Source: an uncultured Gammaproteobacteria bacterium (GTDB lineage: Bacteria; Pseudomonadota; Gammaproteobacteria; Arenicellales; CAJQKF01). Taken from it: a stretch of 50,768 nucleotides of DNA. The notes beneath the pieces were generated by a model. That model was not told where the DNA came from. It worked only from the letters and a program-made list of their open reading frames with translations, and did not search any database. Of the stretch, positions 9,695 to 18,758 are shown one piece after another. Positions within the stretch are counted from its first letter, which is position 1; every line of letters starts with the position of its first letter. Location of the stretch: contig CAJQKF010000089.1 in assembly GCA_905478855.1 (NCBI GenBank), positions 1-50,768 of the forward strand, written 5' to 3'. Both the position numbers and the translations under genes were made by a program.

Positions 9695-10372
9695 CTATAC
9701 AACTACATTTAGCGCCTGTATCAAATCACTAAATTCATAATCAGCTTGATGGCCAAGTTTCTCCCGTGGTTGGCCAAACCTGTTGATCCATGCCACATTA
9801 AATCCGAATGACTTCGCTCCGACCGCATCCCAGGCATTACTCGAATGAAATAGAACCTCTCCCGGGCTGACGTCCAACTGGTCGCAACACCGTTGATATA
9901 CGATAGGTGTCGGCTTGTATATTTTTAGTTCATCGACGGATATTACCGATTCAAACGAGTCGCCAAGTCCGCTCGAATTAACCGCAGCAGTCAGCATTTC
10001 AGGGGAGCCGTTAGATAATATGGCACGTTGAAGCCCCGCTTCTCCAAGTTTTTTCAGCACTCCCGGAACCTCGGAATAACACGATAAGGAACGATAGGCA
10101 CCCATAAGCTTGCTATGCAGCATAGAGTCGTTTTTATTGAATGTTTCAAGCGCATAATTAAGCGCATCAGCGGTTACTTGCTCAAAGTCGACATATCTCC
10201 CCATCAAACTCCGTAACCATGTGTACTCAAGCTGTTTTCTCCTCCACATCGCAGATACCCGGTCAGCACTTTCACCAACAGCTTCTTGATTTTCTGCCAC
10301 GGCAGAGTGGACATTAAATAAGGTACCGTAGGCGTCAAATACGCATGCTTTAACAGATATATGTTTATCCAT
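9695..10372 (-). CDS. HAD-superfamily (S)-2-haloacid dehalogenase-like protein
   Basis: The HAD hydrolase motifs are in order: FDAYGTLFN (nucleophile Asp), LSNGSP (motif II Ser), KIYKP (motif III Lys), and SSNAWDAVGAKSFGF with WINR (motif IV and type II 2-haloacid dehalogenase blocks). This points to the L-2-haloacid dehalogenase branch, which hydrolyses short 2-halo acids to 2-hydroxy acids, although the natural substrate is often unknown. The start at ATG 10372 is chosen because it gives 225 residues (family size), overlaps the upstream stop as ATGGATAA, and is preceded by GAGGGAG. An ATG at 10420 would add a non-conserved 16-residue tail. It is in an operon with the hotdog thioesterase. 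Confidence 0.85.
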   Translation of the reverse strand: MDKHISVKACVFDAYGTLFNVHSAVAENQEAVGESADRVSAMWRRKQLEYTWLRSLMGRYVDFEQVTADALNYALETFNKNDSMLHSKLMGAYRSLSCYSEVPGVLKKLGEAGLQRAILSNGSPEMLTAAVNSSGLGDSFESVISVDELKIYKPTPIVYQRCCDQLDVSPGEVLFHSSNAWDAVGAKSFGFNVAWINRFGQPREKLGHQADYEFSDLIQALNVVV

Positions 10373-10802
10373 TGGATTGTATCTCCCTCGTTGGCGGAAT
10401 GGAGTAAGTCCCGGTCGCATGTGCTACCAGACTATCTTCGTTTCTAGCCGTTATATCAACTGATGCGATCGCTAACCGCTTGCCCAACTTAAGTAATTTG
10501 GCCCAAGCAACTAATTCTCCTGGTGGCGGTCGATGCAGAAAATTAACGTTTAGATTCGTAGTCACCGCCATTTCAACCGGGCCAATTGCGCTCATCACCG
10601 CGACGTAAATCGCATAATCCGCCAACGCCATCATAGCGGGCCCGGCGATGGTCCCACCTGGCCGTAAAATTTCTTCGTTAGCTGGCATAGCGACCTTAGC
10701 CTCCCCATGTTTCAATTGAAGCACATTAAAAGCATATGGTTTTGTAAATGGCAATCGCTCTCGTGTTAGCTCGTTTACTTGTTCAATAGTTATCAATGTC
10801 AT
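10365..10802 (-). CDS. PaaI-like hotdog thioesterase
   Basis: This 145-residue single hotdog-fold protein has RPGGTIAGPAMMALADYAIY, the helix and loop carrying the usual acidic residue, and TTNLNVNFLHRPPPGE. It probably hydrolyses acyl-CoA thioesters in the cytosol; substrate unknown. It overlaps the dehalogenase by 8 bases and starts only 50 bases from the divergent crotonase gene, so the three genes may share control. A TATAAT at 10813-10818 lies in that spacer but has no convincing -35. Confidence 0.8.
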   Translation of the reverse strand: MTLITIEQVNELTRERLPFTKPYAFNVLQLKHGEAKVAMPANEEILRPGGTIAGPAMMALADYAIYVAVMSAIGPVEMAVTTNLNVNFLHRPPPGELVAWAKLLKLGKRLAIASVDITARNEDSLVAHATGTYSIPPTREIQSNG

Positions 10803-10852
10803 GATTCTGTTCTATAATGTTCCAAATCAAACGCATTTTGTAAAAAACTCTT

Positions 10853-11656
10853 ATGTCAGCACAACACAAAAACGACGACGAACCGATCCTACTGCGAAGT
10901 GATAACAATCATATTTGCACATTAACTCTCAATCGTGCTTCACGTTACAACGCGTTGTCCGAGGAGCTTTTGTCAGCCTTGCAACACGCTTTGCAAGATA
11001 TTGCCAAAGATACCACGATATATGTCGTTGTGCTTACCGGAGCTGGCAAGGCATTCTGTCCCGGACATGATTTAAAACAAATGCGTGCAAATCACGATGA
11101 AATCTATTATCGAAAGCTATTCGAACAATGCAGTGAAGTCATGCAAGGCATCGTAAACCTTCCGCAACCCGTAATCGCAAAAGTTCAAGGAATGGCTACT
11201 GCTGCTGGCTGCCAATTAGTTGCTTCATGTGACATGGCTATAGCTGCAGACGATGTAAAATTTGCAGTTTCTGGGATCAACATCGGTTTATTTTGTGCAA
11301 CCCCTAGTGTCGCTCTTTCCAGAAACATCTCTCGAAAGCACGCTATGGAAATGCTACTGACTGGAGAGTTTATTGACGCCGGCACTGCAGAAAAATTCGG
11401 CTTAATAAACCATGCCGTTCCTCGGGAGGATCTTGACGAGACCACAGAACGGTTCGCTTCGATTATTGCGGCGAAACCTGCAGTTTCAATTCAATTAGGT
11501 AAAAAATTGTTTTACAGCCAAATTGAGAAACAACTTAGCAGCGCTTATGTTGAAGCCGGAGATGTGATGGCTTGCAATCTACTCGAGGAAGATACAATTG
11601 AGGGAGTCGATGCATTTCTAGAAAAACGCCGACCAAGCTGGATAAAAGACGGCTAA
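10853..11656 (+). CDS. enoyl-CoA hydratase/isomerase family protein (ECHDC3-like)
   Basis: The crotonase fold of 267 residues has FCPGHDLKQM (oxyanion-hole strand), VQGMATAAGCQLVASCDMAIA and INIGLFCATPSVALSR. These blocks resemble the ECHDC3 subgroup. The second catalytic glutamate position of classical enoyl-CoA hydratase appears to be replaced in GLFCATPS, so strict hydratase activity is uncertain. It is divergent from the thioesterase gene at 50 bases, and convergent with gabD. Confidence 0.82.
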   Translation: MSAQHKNDDEPILLRSDNNHICTLTLNRASRYNALSEELLSALQHALQDIAKDTTIYVVVLTGAGKAFCPGHDLKQMRANHDEIYYRKLFEQCSEVMQGIVNLPQPVIAKVQGMATAAGCQLVASCDMAIAADDVKFAVSGINIGLFCATPSVALSRNISRKHAMEMLLTGEFIDAGTAEKFGLINHAVPREDLDETTERFASIIAAKPAVSIQLGKKLFYSQIEKQLSSAYVEAGDVMACNLLEEDTIEGVDAFLEKRRPSWIKDG

Positions 11657-11705
11657 CACAACCTCGTTTAATAATAAAATTTGTAGCTTTAACCGATTTA
11701 AGTCA

Positions 11706-11726
11706 CGCCAACATACTTCGTTGGCG
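11706..11726. terminator. hairpin between convergent crotonase gene and gabD
   Basis: A perfect inverted repeat CGCCAAC-ATACTTC-GTTGGCG lies between two convergent stop codons. Neither strand has a T run directly after it, so it is only a terminator-like hairpin. Its placement suggests transcript end protection or bidirectional termination. Confidence 0.4.
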
Positions 11727-11748
11727 CAACTTGACACAAAAAATAAAA

Positions 11749-13215
11749 TTACGCTTTATCGACTCCGCCAAGACACAAATACTTCATCTCTAGATAATCC
11801 TCGATTCCGTATTTTGAACCTTCGCGTCCAATACCAGACTCTTTCACTCCACCGAAAGGCGCAACCTCAGTCGAAATAATTCCAGCATTAATACCAACTA
11901 TCCCGTATTCGAGAGCTTCTGAGACTCTCCATACACGACCGATATCACGGGCATAAAAATAAGAAGCCAAGCCAAACTCAGTATCATTCGCCATTGAAAT
12001 CGCCTGCTCTTCCGTATCGAAACGGAATAGTGGGGCCACCGGTCCAAAAGTTTCATCACGAGCAATAAGCATATCCGATGTAACATCGCGTAATAATGTG
12101 GGTTCGAAGAATGTACCGCCGAGCGCATGGCGATTTCCACCAGTAACAATTGAAGCGCCTTTTTCCAATGCATCCGCAATGTGGCTCTCTACTTTTTCAA
12201 CAGCAGACATTTCAATCAATGGACCTTGTGTAACACCATCCGAAAAACCATCACCGACTTTCAAATTATTGACTGCAACTGTCAGTTTTTCAGCGAATTC
12301 ATCATAAACACCGGCCTGCACCAGAATCCTGTTCGCGCAGACACACGTTTGACCAGCGTTTCGGTACTTCGATGCCATAGCGCCTTCTACCGCCGCATCC
12401 AAGTCTGCATCATCGAATACGATAAACGGTGCATTTCCACCCAGTTCCATAGAAACCTTTTTAACGGTACCTGCACATTGTTGCATTAAGACTTTGCCAA
12501 TTTCCGTTGAACCCGTGAAGGTTACTTTTTTCACAATCGGATTTGTAGTCATTTCCTCACCAATTGCCCGGGCAGAGCCTGTCACACAATTGATCACACC
12601 CGCTGGAATGCCTGCTCGTTCCGCCAATTCGCACAACGCCAAAGCAGAATAAGGTGTAAAGGATGCCGGTTTAATTACCATCGTACAGCCAGCGGCTAAA
12701 GCCGGGCCGGCTTTGCGGGTAATCATTGCCGCAGGAAAATTCCAAGGTGTGATCGCCGCACATACGCCGATAGGTTGTTTTATTACGGTTATTCGTCGAT
12801 CAGGAATCGGCGATGGAATAGTGTCACCGTAAATTCGTTTCCCTTCTTCTGCAAACCACTCGATAAATGAAGCAGCATAGGCGATTTCACCTCGGGATTC
12901 TGCCAATGGTTTACCCTGCTCTACAGTCATTAAAACAGCAAGATCTTCTTGATTTTCCATCATCAAGTTGAACCAAGCTCGTAATCGATTAGAACGATCT
13001 TTTGCCGTGAGGGCCCGCCACGTGGGCAAAGCACATTCAGCGGCAGCAATTGCCCGATGTGTTTCATTGCCCGTCATTTTTGGCACTGAACCAATTGCGT
13101 CACCATTAGCTGGATTAGACACCTCGATCGTATCTCCACTATCCGCATCACACCATGAACCGTTGATATAGCATTTTTGCCGGAATAAACTGTTATCACT
13201 TAAGGAAATATTCAT
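11749..13215 (-). CDS. gabD: succinate-semialdehyde dehydrogenase (NADP-type)
   Basis: It oxidises succinate semialdehyde to succinate, the final step of GABA and some amine catabolism. The 488-residue aldehyde dehydrogenase has ITPWNFPAAM, FTGSTEIGK, catalytic Glu257 in MELGGNAPF and Cys291 in NAGQTCVCANR, and the GabD-type C-terminus GIVGINAGIISTEVAPFGG. No GABA transaminase is adjacent. Glutarate semialdehyde is an alternative substrate for this subgroup. ATG at 13215 gives an N-terminus of family length. Confidence 0.9.
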   Translation of the reverse strand: MNISLSDNSLFRQKCYINGSWCDADSGDTIEVSNPANGDAIGSVPKMTGNETHRAIAAAECALPTWRALTAKDRSNRLRAWFNLMMENQEDLAVLMTVEQGKPLAESRGEIAYAASFIEWFAEEGKRIYGDTIPSPIPDRRITVIKQPIGVCAAITPWNFPAAMITRKAGPALAAGCTMVIKPASFTPYSALALCELAERAGIPAGVINCVTGSARAIGEEMTTNPIVKKVTFTGSTEIGKVLMQQCAGTVKKVSMELGGNAPFIVFDDADLDAAVEGAMASKYRNAGQTCVCANRILVQAGVYDEFAEKLTVAVNNLKVGDGFSDGVTQGPLIEMSAVEKVESHIADALEKGASIVTGGNRHALGGTFFEPTLLRDVTSDMLIARDETFGPVAPLFRFDTEEQAISMANDTEFGLASYFYARDIGRVWRVSEALEYGIVGINAGIISTEVAPFGGVKESGIGREGSKYGIEDYLEMKYLCLGGVDKA

Positions 13216-13433
13216 AATTTCTTGCTCAATTATTTTAATTACGGAGTCTTAGCCGTTTTGGTTTGCAGACATTTAGCCCAGCCGAAAAACCTCACTGTTT
13301 CGCCACACGACCATGCCTTTATATCGATGAGAGTCTAACATTTGCAACAGTAAATCGCATAAAGATCTAAATGTTTTAATGTCGAGTCGGATATAATATC
13401 CAATTTATTATCGACTACACCCGAGATTTGTAT

Positions 13434-14045
13434 ATGTTACCCGAAATTAGCATGGATTTACTGGGCGCTTTTATCCAAATAATCCTCATCGATCTAGTAT
13501 TGGCAGGTGATAACGCCATTGTCGTGGGACTTGTTGCAGCAAGTCTTCCTGCACAGCAACGGACTAAGGTTATCGTTATTGGTATTGTTGCCGCTACGGT
13601 ACTGCGTATAGCGTTCGCATTAGTTACGGTTCAACTATTGCAGATTATTGGACTATTGCTTGCAGGCGGCATTCTGCTACTTTGGGTATGCTGGAAACTG
13701 TGGCGAGAAATAAAACACAGTATGGATGCAGAAGCCAACGGCGACGACGAATCTAACCGTAAAACCTTTACCCAAGCGGTAGTTCAAATTATTCTCGCTG
13801 ATGTATCAATGTCGTTAGATAATGTTTTGGCAGTCGCAGGAATAGCCCGCGAACATCCAGCAGCTTTGCTTGTTTTTGGACTAATCTTGTCAATCGCTCT
13901 AATGGCGTTTGCGGCCACACTCATTGCCAAGCTCCTGCAAAAGCACATGTGGATCGCTTATGTTGGACTAGTCACGATACTATATGTAGCGATAGATATG
14001 ATATGGGAAGGCGCTCATGAAGTAGTCGAAGTTACCCTTAACTAA
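13434..14045 (+). CDS. TerC/YjbE-family integral membrane protein
   Basis: This polytopic inner-membrane protein has about six to seven hydrophobic helices. Its two internally related signatures, DLVLAGDNAIVVGL and DVSMSLDNVLAVAG, are the paired Asp/Asn motif of TerC proteins. These proteins are linked to metal (Mn) export or to metalation of exported enzymes. The frame is open to a TTG at 13428, but ATG at 13434 is preferred. The upstream spacer has TATAAT at 13392-13397 without a clear -35. I looked for a yybP-ykoY Mn riboswitch, common before this family, and did not find its conserved cores. Confidence 0.85.
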   Translation: MLPEISMDLLGAFIQIILIDLVLAGDNAIVVGLVAASLPAQQRTKVIVIGIVAATVLRIAFALVTVQLLQIIGLLLAGGILLLWVCWKLWREIKHSMDAEANGDDESNRKTFTQAVVQIILADVSMSLDNVLAVAGIAREHPAALLVFGLILSIALMAFAATLIAKLLQKHMWIAYVGLVTILYVAIDMIWEGAHEVVEVTLN

Positions 14046-14106
14046 CCACACGGTTTCTCGTGGAATTTGCTGTGAACTATCGAACGATTGTAAGATGCCC
14101 CACACC

Positions 14107-14127
14107 CCTGATTAACGTATAATCAGG
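14107..14127. repeat. perfect inverted repeat upstream of the Sel1 gene
   Basis: CCTGATTA-ACGTA-TAATCAGG is a perfect 8-base dyad, 44 bases before the Sel1/SH3 start codon. It includes a TATAAT on the plus strand (14118-14123). No T run follows, so it is more likely an operator or an mRNA hairpin than an intrinsic terminator for the TerC gene. Confidence 0.5.
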
Positions 14128-14170
14128 TCAGATTAAACATACTCATGTCCATAATTGTAGTTAAGAGCCC

Positions 14171-15325
14171 ATGACGCGCAAACTAAATACACGCCACACC
14201 CTTATTTCTGTTTTTCTTATACTGTATTCAGGAGTCTCACTGGCAGCACCTTATGATGACGCCGTGGTAGCTTACGAAAATGAAGACTATTCGACAGCAT
14301 ATGGAATCTGGAGCCGTCTTTCAGATCAGAATGACGCTAGCAGCCAATTCGCAATAGGCGTTATGTTTTCCACGGGTATTGGACAACAAAAAGACACTAA
14401 AAAAGCCTTTGAATGGTTTTCGAAAGCCGCTGAAAGTGGCCACGTAGCCGCAATGTATAATCTTGGCATAGCATACTGGACTGGGCAAGGCACCGCAGAG
14501 GATTTCGCCGAGGGGCTGCACTGGTGGCGTAAAGCTGCCGAAAGAGGCGATCGTGTATCCCAATATAATGTGGGCATTGCTTATTATAACGGTAATAATG
14601 TACCACAGAATCTATCTGAGGCTGCTCGTTGGATACGCGCGTCTGCGGATCAGGATTACTCGCTCGCTAACGCTTTTTTACCTCAACTCGAGAAAAAACT
14701 GCGTGAATCGACACCCGCCATTGCAGCAACCGACTCAGGTAACTCTAACAACTCATCTAAGGCGAACACAACAGAACCGTCAGAAGCAGTAACTCCTATC
14801 GTGGTCTCTGAAAAATCTTCAGAATCGACTAGTAATCCGTCAATTTCAGACAACAGTGAAAGTAGCCAGATCGTTACAAATGCGGGTTTTACGGCGGCTA
14901 TCGTCAAATCGGCAAACTCTCCAGTCTATGCTGACAAAAGTAAATCAACTCCAGTTATTGAAAAACTAGCCAGCGGTGCTCCGGTAAAAGTACTTGTTCG
15001 CGGAGATACTTGGACAAAAATTCAAATTGCGACTGGTTTTCGTGTTTGGGTCTATGGAAAATATATTCGCGGTGAAGGGCAAAATGCCCAAGTCTCTGGT
15101 CAAGGTGTAAGAGTTCGTCCTCTACCATCAACAGCCGAAAACTCGCCCCCGCTAGGAATATTGGACAATAAAACCGCCGTAACGCTGCTAAAAACTGAAG
15201 GAAAATGGAAGTTCATTCAAGCACCATCATCGATGGGTGCCTGGGTTCTGACCAAAGATCTAGCCATACAAGAAAATCCTACTGTTGCCTGGATGAATCG
15301 TTGGGACGATTCCAATAACCAATAG
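14171..15325 (+). CDS. secreted Sel1-repeat protein with C-terminal SH3-like domains
   Basis: There is an N-terminal signal peptide (hydrophobic LISVFLILYSGVSLAA). Sel1/TPR-like repeats span about residues 30-170: AKAAESGHVAAMYNLGIAYWTGQG-type units with AMYNLG and SQYNVG cores. A Ser/Thr/Asn-rich linker (about 175-235) is followed by two bacterial SH3-like modules (about 240-300 and 305-370). The function is not known; the architecture suggests a periplasmic scaffold binding wall or proteins. ATG at 14171 follows TTAAGAG. The next two genes (TPR protein, L,D-transpeptidase) run in the same direction, pointing to an envelope role. Confidence 0.82.
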   Translation: MTRKLNTRHTLISVFLILYSGVSLAAPYDDAVVAYENEDYSTAYGIWSRLSDQNDASSQFAIGVMFSTGIGQQKDTKKAFEWFSKAAESGHVAAMYNLGIAYWTGQGTAEDFAEGLHWWRKAAERGDRVSQYNVGIAYYNGNNVPQNLSEAARWIRASADQDYSLANAFLPQLEKKLRESTPAIAATDSGNSNNSSKANTTEPSEAVTPIVVSEKSSESTSNPSISDNSESSQIVTNAGFTAAIVKSANSPVYADKSKSTPVIEKLASGAPVKVLVRGDTWTKIQIATGFRVWVYGKYIRGEGQNAQVSGQGVRVRPLPSTAENSPPLGILDNKTAVTLLKTEGKWKFIQAPSSMGAWVLTKDLAIQENPTVAWMNRWDDSNNQ

Positions 15326-15380
15326 TTTAAAAGATCACTTAAAGCACATTTTAAGATTTCCTGCCAAAAGATAAGTCAAC

Positions 15381-16172
15381 ATGCAGATCTATTGGGTAAT
15401 TCTAATTCTACTAGCGGGCTTGTCACAGGCTTCAGGGCAAGCAAATCCCGCAGATGCGCTACTAGAAGGCAGCGGTATTGCAATCGAAGATGAGGCTATG
15501 AGTCTACCAGCTCCAAGTATTTCAGCTATCGAACCCGGTTCGTTGATACTACAAATCGAAGAGATTGAACTTGATGGCAATGTTAAAGAAGCTATCATGC
15601 TCAATGAACAGCTTCTGGAGCTCATACCCAACTCTCCAGAGGTCTTCAATAATCTTGCACGCCTGCACTCGATAAATCGTGATTATGATAAGGCCATTGA
15701 GGTTCTAGAATCGGGTATTGCAACAAATAAAACCTTTGACATAATGCATCAAAACTTGCGAAAACTTTTTTTAGAACTAGCCCGGCAGGTTTATCAGGAA
15801 GCACTCAATGAGCCGACCAGTAATGGATCTAATGGGGAACAAAAAGACACCCCTATTATTAATTTAGTCCGTCTGAAGATACCTTTAAAAGAAAGCGAAA
15901 TAAATTTTGCTACAGATCGAAGCGGGCATTTACAAACACCGATAACCATTGAAAATAAGGCACTTAGAAAAGATAAAGTTGTAGATATTGTTATCCCTGT
16001 AATCGAGGACGAACCGTTACCCCCTGTCAAAGAAATAATCTTTACGGATGACGCATACGATTTCCCCTCAGCGAGCAATGATTTGATACAATTTTATCCA
16101 ACGCACTCCGCGCTTTTCATGAAATCAGCACTTACCTATATGGTTAAACAATCGAATGAAGTTAGAGCATAA
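15381..16172 (+). CDS. exported TPR-containing protein
   Basis: I do not recognise a named family for the whole protein. There is a signal peptide (MQIYWVILILLAGLSQASG). A tetratricopeptide region spans about residues 55-125, with SPEVFNNLARLHSINRDYDKAIEVLESGI as the clearest TPR unit. A C-terminal acidic region has no motif I know. The last 17 bases overlap the L,D-transpeptidase start, so the two are translationally coupled and probably act together, for example with the TPR protein as a partner or scaffold of the enzyme. Confidence 0.72.
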   Translation: MQIYWVILILLAGLSQASGQANPADALLEGSGIAIEDEAMSLPAPSISAIEPGSLILQIEEIELDGNVKEAIMLNEQLLELIPNSPEVFNNLARLHSINRDYDKAIEVLESGIATNKTFDIMHQNLRKLFLELARQVYQEALNEPTSNGSNGEQKDTPIINLVRLKIPLKESEINFATDRSGHLQTPITIENKALRKDKVVDIVIPVIEDEPLPPVKEIIFTDDAYDFPSASNDLIQFYPTHSALFMKSALTYMVKQSNEVRA

Positions 16173-17415
16173 ATTATTCGTGTTTTGTCACTTTGCTCTT
16201 GTGTTGGCAATATCTGCGATTCTATCTACCAATTTATATGCAAGCAGTGGGAAAGACTACGAAAAAGCAATTGTAAAAATCACCTCCAATTTACGTAATG
16301 GTAATTTTGAAACAGCACAATCAATAGCCAAAGATCTGCACGATGGAAAACCCGCAACCCGTCTTGCATCATTACTCTACGCCGATCTCTTAGCCGCCCA
16401 AGCTGGCGCACTTTCCTCGGTGGGGGGCTTAGCTTCCCAAGGCAAGGAACTCCGGAATTTAAAACATGAGCTTAACGTTCGTTGGAATAGACACCTCCAG
16501 AATGAAACACTATTAAAACAAAAGGTTCCGGCGAGTCTTATTCAACTCGGCAACAGCACTGAACACGTCGTATACGCAGATTTATCTGCATCCCGCATCT
16601 ATATTTATCAGAACCGAAACGGCGCCCCATACCTTATAAATGACTACTACGTGACACAGGGTCTAAAGGGAGCATTAAAACAAGTTGAAGGCGACCAGCG
16701 AACTCCTGTCGGCGTTTATTACATAACGGGGTATATAGCGGGTGCAACATTGCCTTCACGGTATGGTCCCGGCGCCCTTCCAATAAATTACCCTAATGCA
16801 TTAGACATTGAACTTAGTCGAACGGGATATGGAATATGGATACATGGCACCGAACCATATTTAGTTAATCGATCACCCTATGCTAGTGATGGATGCCTAT
16901 CTCTGAACAATACTGACTTCAAGCACTTTAATCGACTTATTCAACAAAAACGTTTTACGCCCGTAGTTATCGAAAAGGCCATTGATTGGGTAGATTTAGG
17001 AGCAAGAAATCAAACAAAAATCCAACTTAGGAACGTGATTCAGAAATGGACTGAAACGTACTCTCAAGCTAACCACAAAAAACTTTCAACGTTTTACAAA
17101 GACCCTCCAAAAACAGGGACTGGGGCGACTAAAGGAGTACTAATTGACAACCAAACAACCATCCTTAATTACGAGCAAACAACAGAAGTTGTGGATTTTG
17201 AACTGTTTCAATACCCAGGTGAATCTGGACTATATGTCGCTGAGTTTGGGCAACGTAACAAAAAGTCTGCGACCCAAGTGCGACGTGTTCAACAATACTG
17301 GAAAAAAGACAGTTCCGGAAACTGGAAAATTCAAGTAGAAAGTATCAGTCCAAAAAACTCGATGATAAAATTAGCAACCGAAATTAAATCATCAAATCAA
17401 AAACCTTCTTCTTAG
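16156..17415 (+). CDS. L,D-transpeptidase (YkuD domain)
   Basis: This is a periplasmic peptidoglycan enzyme that forms 3-3 cross-links or attaches proteins to meso-DAP. There is a signal peptide (about residues 1-30), then a helical region. The YkuD domain (about 137-275) has GDQRTPVGVYYI and IWIHGTEP (His230). SDGCLSL carries the catalytic Ser244-x2-Cys247. The C-terminal part (from about 290, WTETYSQANHKKLSTFY) resembles a SnoaL/NTF2-like accessory domain found on some ErfK/YafK-type proteins. The active-site residues are intact. It starts inside the TPR gene. Confidence 0.9.
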   Translation: MKLEHKLFVFCHFALVLAISAILSTNLYASSGKDYEKAIVKITSNLRNGNFETAQSIAKDLHDGKPATRLASLLYADLLAAQAGALSSVGGLASQGKELRNLKHELNVRWNRHLQNETLLKQKVPASLIQLGNSTEHVVYADLSASRIYIYQNRNGAPYLINDYYVTQGLKGALKQVEGDQRTPVGVYYITGYIAGATLPSRYGPGALPINYPNALDIELSRTGYGIWIHGTEPYLVNRSPYASDGCLSLNNTDFKHFNRLIQQKRFTPVVIEKAIDWVDLGARNQTKIQLRNVIQKWTETYSQANHKKLSTFYKDPPKTGTGATKGVLIDNQTTILNYEQTTEVVDFELFQYPGESGLYVAEFGQRNKKSATQVRRVQQYWKKDSSGNWKIQVESISPKNSMIKLATEIKSSNQKPSS

Positions 17416-17437
17416 CCTTATTCCTTACGAATATTCC

Positions 17438-18583
17438 ATGTCATACGACACGATTAAAATCGCCCAGCAACTTATCCAAAAGGCTTCGGTTACTCCAGAT
17501 GACGCCGGCTGCCAGAAATATATTATCGACTTACTTAAACCGCTCGGCTTCAATTGCGTAGCACTGCAATATGACGAGGTGACGAACCTTTGGGCAACGA
17601 AAGGTCAACAAAGACCAACAATGGTGTTTGCTGGACATACAGATGTTGTACCTACAGGACCAATTGAAGAATGGTCAACACCACCGTTTTCTGGACTTAT
17701 AGAAAACGGAATCCTTCATGGACGTGGTGCTGCGGACATGAAAGGCAGCATTGCCGCTATGATATCTGCAACCTCACGTTTTTTGGACCATTCACCAGAG
17801 CACACCGGGTCCATCGCTTTTCTTATAACTAGCGACGAAGAAGGACCGGCCGTAAACGGAACAAGCCGGGTGCTTGAATACCTTAAAAAGGAAGAAATTA
17901 ACTTCGACTACTGCATCGTAGGTGAACCAACGGCTGAAACCAAAACAGGTGACATGATCAAGGTAGGACGAAGGGGATCGCTAAATGTTAATTTTCGAAT
18001 TAAGGGGAAGCAGGGACATGTAGCCTACCCTCATTTAGCGCATAATCCTATTCCAGACGCCGCTAACCTGATTGCACAATTGACCAATATAACCTGGGAT
18101 TCAGGTAATGCGTTCTTTCCGCCCACCACATTTCAACTATCAAATTTGAATAGCGGGACAGGAGCAAATAACGTGATACCTGGACACGTCGATATCGTTG
18201 GTAATTTCCGATTTAGCCCAGAATCCTCCTTGGAGTCCTTAAAACAGAAAGTGATCGAGTGCTGTCAAAATAGTTGTCACGAATATTCGTTGGATTGGGC
18301 ACTATCTGGCATGCCATTCCAAACACCCGACCGTGAGTTTCTAAATCTCGCAAAAAAGGCCGTAAAAACAGCAACCGGCATCGACCCTGTGTGTTCAACG
18401 ACTGGCGGCACATCAGATGGGCGGTTCATTGCGACAACAGGGGCTGAAGTAGTCGAAATCGGGCCATGCAACAGGACGATACACAAAATTAATGAATCTG
18501 TTTCTACCAAAGATCTGCGAGATTTGGATGAAGTTTATTATCAAATACTGGTTCAACTATTCGGGTCGTCCATTGCCCCGTAG
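17438..18583 (+). CDS. dapE: succinyl-diaminopimelate desuccinylase
   Basis: This di-zinc M20 peptidase of lysine and meso-DAP synthesis releases succinate from N-succinyl-L,L-DAP. The metal and catalytic residues fall at the positions known for Haemophilus DapE: His67 and Asp69 (HTDVVP), Asp100 (GRGAADMKG), Glu134 and Glu135 (TSDEEGPA), Glu163 (GEPT) and His349 (TIHKINE). The length of 381 matches. It lies 22 bases after the L,D-transpeptidase, so meso-DAP supply and use may be co-transcribed. Confidence 0.97.
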   Translation: MSYDTIKIAQQLIQKASVTPDDAGCQKYIIDLLKPLGFNCVALQYDEVTNLWATKGQQRPTMVFAGHTDVVPTGPIEEWSTPPFSGLIENGILHGRGAADMKGSIAAMISATSRFLDHSPEHTGSIAFLITSDEEGPAVNGTSRVLEYLKKEEINFDYCIVGEPTAETKTGDMIKVGRRGSLNVNFRIKGKQGHVAYPHLAHNPIPDAANLIAQLTNITWDSGNAFFPPTTFQLSNLNSGTGANNVIPGHVDIVGNFRFSPESSLESLKQKVIECCQNSCHEYSLDWALSGMPFQTPDREFLNLAKKAVKTATGIDPVCSTTGGTSDGRFIATTGAEVVEIGPCNRTIHKINESVSTKDLRDLDEVYYQILVQLFGSSIAP

Positions 18584-18758
18584 ATATCTACGCGCTTTAT
18601 AAGAGTATATTTTCAGCTATACAGTATTAACTAATACGTAACTGTAACATTACCATTTTGCCGATTTTATTACACTAATTTCAGTTCGCGTCCATCATCC
18701 TGTAACCTAAACAACGTTAGGATCATAGCCTGTTAATCACTTCTACATCAGGTTATGT

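Noticed and set aside
11706..11726. Attachment site or mobile-element end
   Set aside because: It is a single hairpin between convergent stops, with no flanking direct repeats and no integrase or transposase in the window.
13216..13433. Possible yybP-ykoY manganese riboswitch before the TerC-like gene
   Set aside because: The family often carries one, but neither conserved core sequence of that riboswitch is visible here.
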